In this document: positions 62,408-64,000 of the stretch, piece by piece
Layout: each line of letters opens with the position of its first letter
Position numbering within the stretch: position 1 is the stretch's first letter
Assembly (NCBI GenBank): GCA_031979385.1
Contig: DALZEF010000002.1
Location: 124,001 to 188,000, forward strand
Length of the DNA stretch: 64,000 nucleotides
Reading direction: 5' to 3'
Origin: Timonella sp031979385
GTDB lineage: Bacteria; Actinomycetota; Actinomycetes; Actinomycetales; Cellulomonadaceae
The notes under the pieces: model-generated
The model's input: only the letters and a program-made list of their open reading frames with translations
Databases searched by the model: none
What the model was told of the DNA's origin: nothing
Made by a program: the position numbers and the translations under genes

Positions 62408-64000
62408 CTACTGAACCGGTGCGAAGTATGCGACCCCGAACGGTGGGACGCGGAGCGCCGCGCTGTAGGAGGCGTAGCCCCACGAGATGTCCTGCACCGC
62501 GAACTCGCCGCGGTTCGTGACCCCGGACCCACCGTAGGCCAGATCGTCGGTGTTGAGCACTTCACGCCACAGCCCGCCCTTGGGGAAGGGCACACGATAG
62601 TCCTCGTGTGGAACCCCAGCGAAGTTGGCCACGACAACGATGGGAGAACCGTGGTTGTCGTAGCGGGCGAAAGCAACGGTGTTGGAGCCTGCGTCGCGGA
62701 ACTCAAGCCACGAGAAGCCCTCGTGCGTGAAATCCCGCTCCCACAGGGCAGGGGTGGTGGTGTAGAGCGCGTTCAGGTCGCGCACCACCGCTTGGACTTG
62801 GGCATGCCTCTGGTCGTTGAGCGAACCCCATTCGAGGCTGCCGCCCTCACGCCACTCGCCGCGCTGCGCGAACTCCGAACCCATGAACAGCAACTGCTTG
62901 CCCGGGTGAGCCCACTGGTAGGCGTAGAGCGAGCGCACAGAGGCGAACTTCTGCCATTCATCACCGGGCATCTTGCCAAAGATGGAACCCTTGCCGTGGA
63001 CGACCTCGTCGTGGGAGAGGGGGAGGACGTACTGCTCTGAGAAGGCGTAGTTGATCGTGTTGGTGAGCACGTCGTGGTGGTAGCGGCGGTTGATCGCCTC
63101 TTCTTCGATGTACCGCAGGGTGTCGTTCATCCAGCCCATGTTCCATTTGAGGCCGAACCCGAGCCCGCCGCCCGAGGTCGGGGCAGTAACCCCTGGGAAG
63201 GCCGTGGATTCCTCGGCGATCATGAGCACGCCAGGGGACCGGCGGTAGGCGGTTGCGTTGGTTTCCTGTAGGAACGCGATGGCTTCGAGGTTCTCGCGGC
63301 CACCGTGCTTGTTGGGTTGCCACTGTCCATCATTGCGCGAGTAGTCGAGGTACAGCATTGAGGCCACCGCATCCACGCGCAGGGCATCGATGTGGAACTC
63401 CTCGAACCAGTAACTGGCGTTGGCCACAAGGAAGTTGCGGACCTCGTTACGACCGAAGTTGAAGATGTAGGTGCCCCAGTCGGGGTGTTCCCCGAGCATC
63501 GGGTCTGGATGCTCGTACAGTGCACTTCCGTCAAAGCGGGCAAGCGCCCACTCATCCTTGGGGAAGTGGGCTGGTACCCAGTCGAGAATAACGCCGATAC
63601 CAGCGTTGTGGAATGCATCGATCAGGTATTTCAGGTCGTTGGGGTCCCCAAACCGTGCGGTTGGCGCATAGTAGGACGTGACCTGATAGCCCCACGAACC
63701 ACCAAACGGGTGCTCGGCGAGCGGCATGAACTCAACGTGCGTGAATCCAAGTTCGCGCACGTATTCCACTAGTTCGGTCGCCGCTTCCCGGTAGGACAGG
63801 CCCTGGCGCCACGAGCCGAGATGCACCTCGTACACGCTGATGGGTTTGGGGTGTGGATCGGATACGGCACGCGTGGCCATCCACGCGGTATCGGTCCACT
63901 CATGGGTGGCTTCCGTGACGATCGAGGCGGTTGCCGGAGGAACCTCGGTGCGGCGGGCCATGGGGTCGGCCTTGCGGAGCCACTCGCCGTCTACCGCCTG
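62408..64000 (-). CDS. glgB: 1,4-alpha-glucan branching enzyme, N-terminus beyond window
   Basis: 530 residues are visible; the frame stays open to the window edge (QAVDGEWLRKADPMARR), so the N-terminal CBM48 part is cut and an ATG at 63961 is internal. GH13 motifs: GVILDWVPAHF, nucleophile Asp in DALRVDAVASMLY, acid Glu in VLMIAEEST, LPLSHDEVVHGKG. GlgB makes the alpha-1,6 branches of glycogen. C-terminal beta domain ends VPPFGVAYFAPVQ. Confidence 0.95.
   Translation of the reverse strand, partial: QAVDGEWLRKADPMARRTEVPPATASIVTEATHEWTDTAWMATRAVSDPHPKPISVYEVHLGSWRQGLSYREAATELVEYVRELGFTHVEFMPLAEHPFGGSWGYQVTSYYAPTARFGDPNDLKYLIDAFHNAGIGVILDWVPAHFPKDEWALARFDGSALYEHPDPMLGEHPDWGTYIFNFGRNEVRNFLVANASYWFEEFHIDALRVDAVASMLYLDYSRNDGQWQPNKHGGRENLEAIAFLQETNATAYRRSPGVLMIAEESTAFPGVTAPTSGGGLGFGLKWNMGWMNDTLRYIEEEAINRRYHHDVLTNTINYAFSEQYVLPLSHDEVVHGKGSIFGKMPGDEWQKFASVRSLYAYQWAHPGKQLLFMGSEFAQRGEWREGGSLEWGSLNDQRHAQVQAVVRDLNALYTTTPALWERDFTHEGFSWLEFRDAGSNTVAFARYDNHGSPIVVVANFAGVPHEDYRVPFPKGGLWREVLNTDDLAYGGSGVTNRGEFAVQDISWGYASYSAALRVPPFGVAYFAPVQ

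Overview
The window is a GC-rich chromosomal segment from an actinobacterium. The evidence is the gene order hom-thrC-thrB-rho-rpmE-prfA-prmC-tsaC/sua5-wecA-atpI-atpBEFHAGDC, followed directly by a DUF2550 protein and the mismatch endonuclease NucS; a Rho with a long Arg/Asn/Asp-rich insertion; GTG and TTG starts; and a class Ib ribonucleotide reductase with NrdR boxes. Gene content fits an Actinomycetaceae- or Micrococcales-like organism, but the species cannot be named from sequence alone. No rRNA, tRNA, insertion sequence, prophage or CRISPR array was seen.

Layout. 1-1535: end of a haem/iron ABC transporter operon (ATPase plus an anchored surface protein). 1759-5111: threonine biosynthesis. 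5112-12718: rho with a structured leader, L31, release factor 1 and its methylase, the tRNA t6A enzyme TsaC/Sua5, a polyprenyl-phosphate sugar transferase and an AtpI-like protein. 12980-20105: the complete F1Fo ATP synthase operon, with an apparent CTG start for atpB and an epsilon subunit that lacks its C-terminal helical domain. 20132-21279: DUF2550 protein and NucS.

21554-37263 is the most interesting part: a carbohydrate island with GH3, an LplABC-type oligosaccharide ABC importer, a LacI regulator, GH95, GH42 and GH31. Together these can take apart a fucosylated xyloglucan side chain (fucose, galactose, xylose, then backbone glucose) inside the cell after import. Three matching palindromic operators sit at the divergent promoters, and two copies of a related long inverted repeat lie just outside the two ends. 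37386-41557 is a second sugar unit: an AGE-family isomerase/epimerase, a CE7 acetyl esterase, a ROK regulator and what looks like the remnant of a GH2 beta-mannosidase.

41558-45999: a DnaA-box-rich intergenic region, two NrdR boxes and nrdH-nrdE-nrdF without nrdI. 46173-53789: mostly minus-strand accessory genes, namely an alpha/beta hydrolase, a winged-helix protein with three tandem operators, an MFS efflux pump overlapping its TetR repressor, a SprT-like protein, a phosphoribosyltransferase and an FKBP lipoprotein, separated by several unusually long hairpins. 54060-62293: a small CxxC protein, a hydrolase, an 801-residue coiled-coil protein resembling polar-growth scaffolds, a two-TM envelope protein, a lipoprotein and a CnoX/YbbN-like co-chaperone. 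62408 to the end: the branching enzyme GlgB, cut by the window edge.
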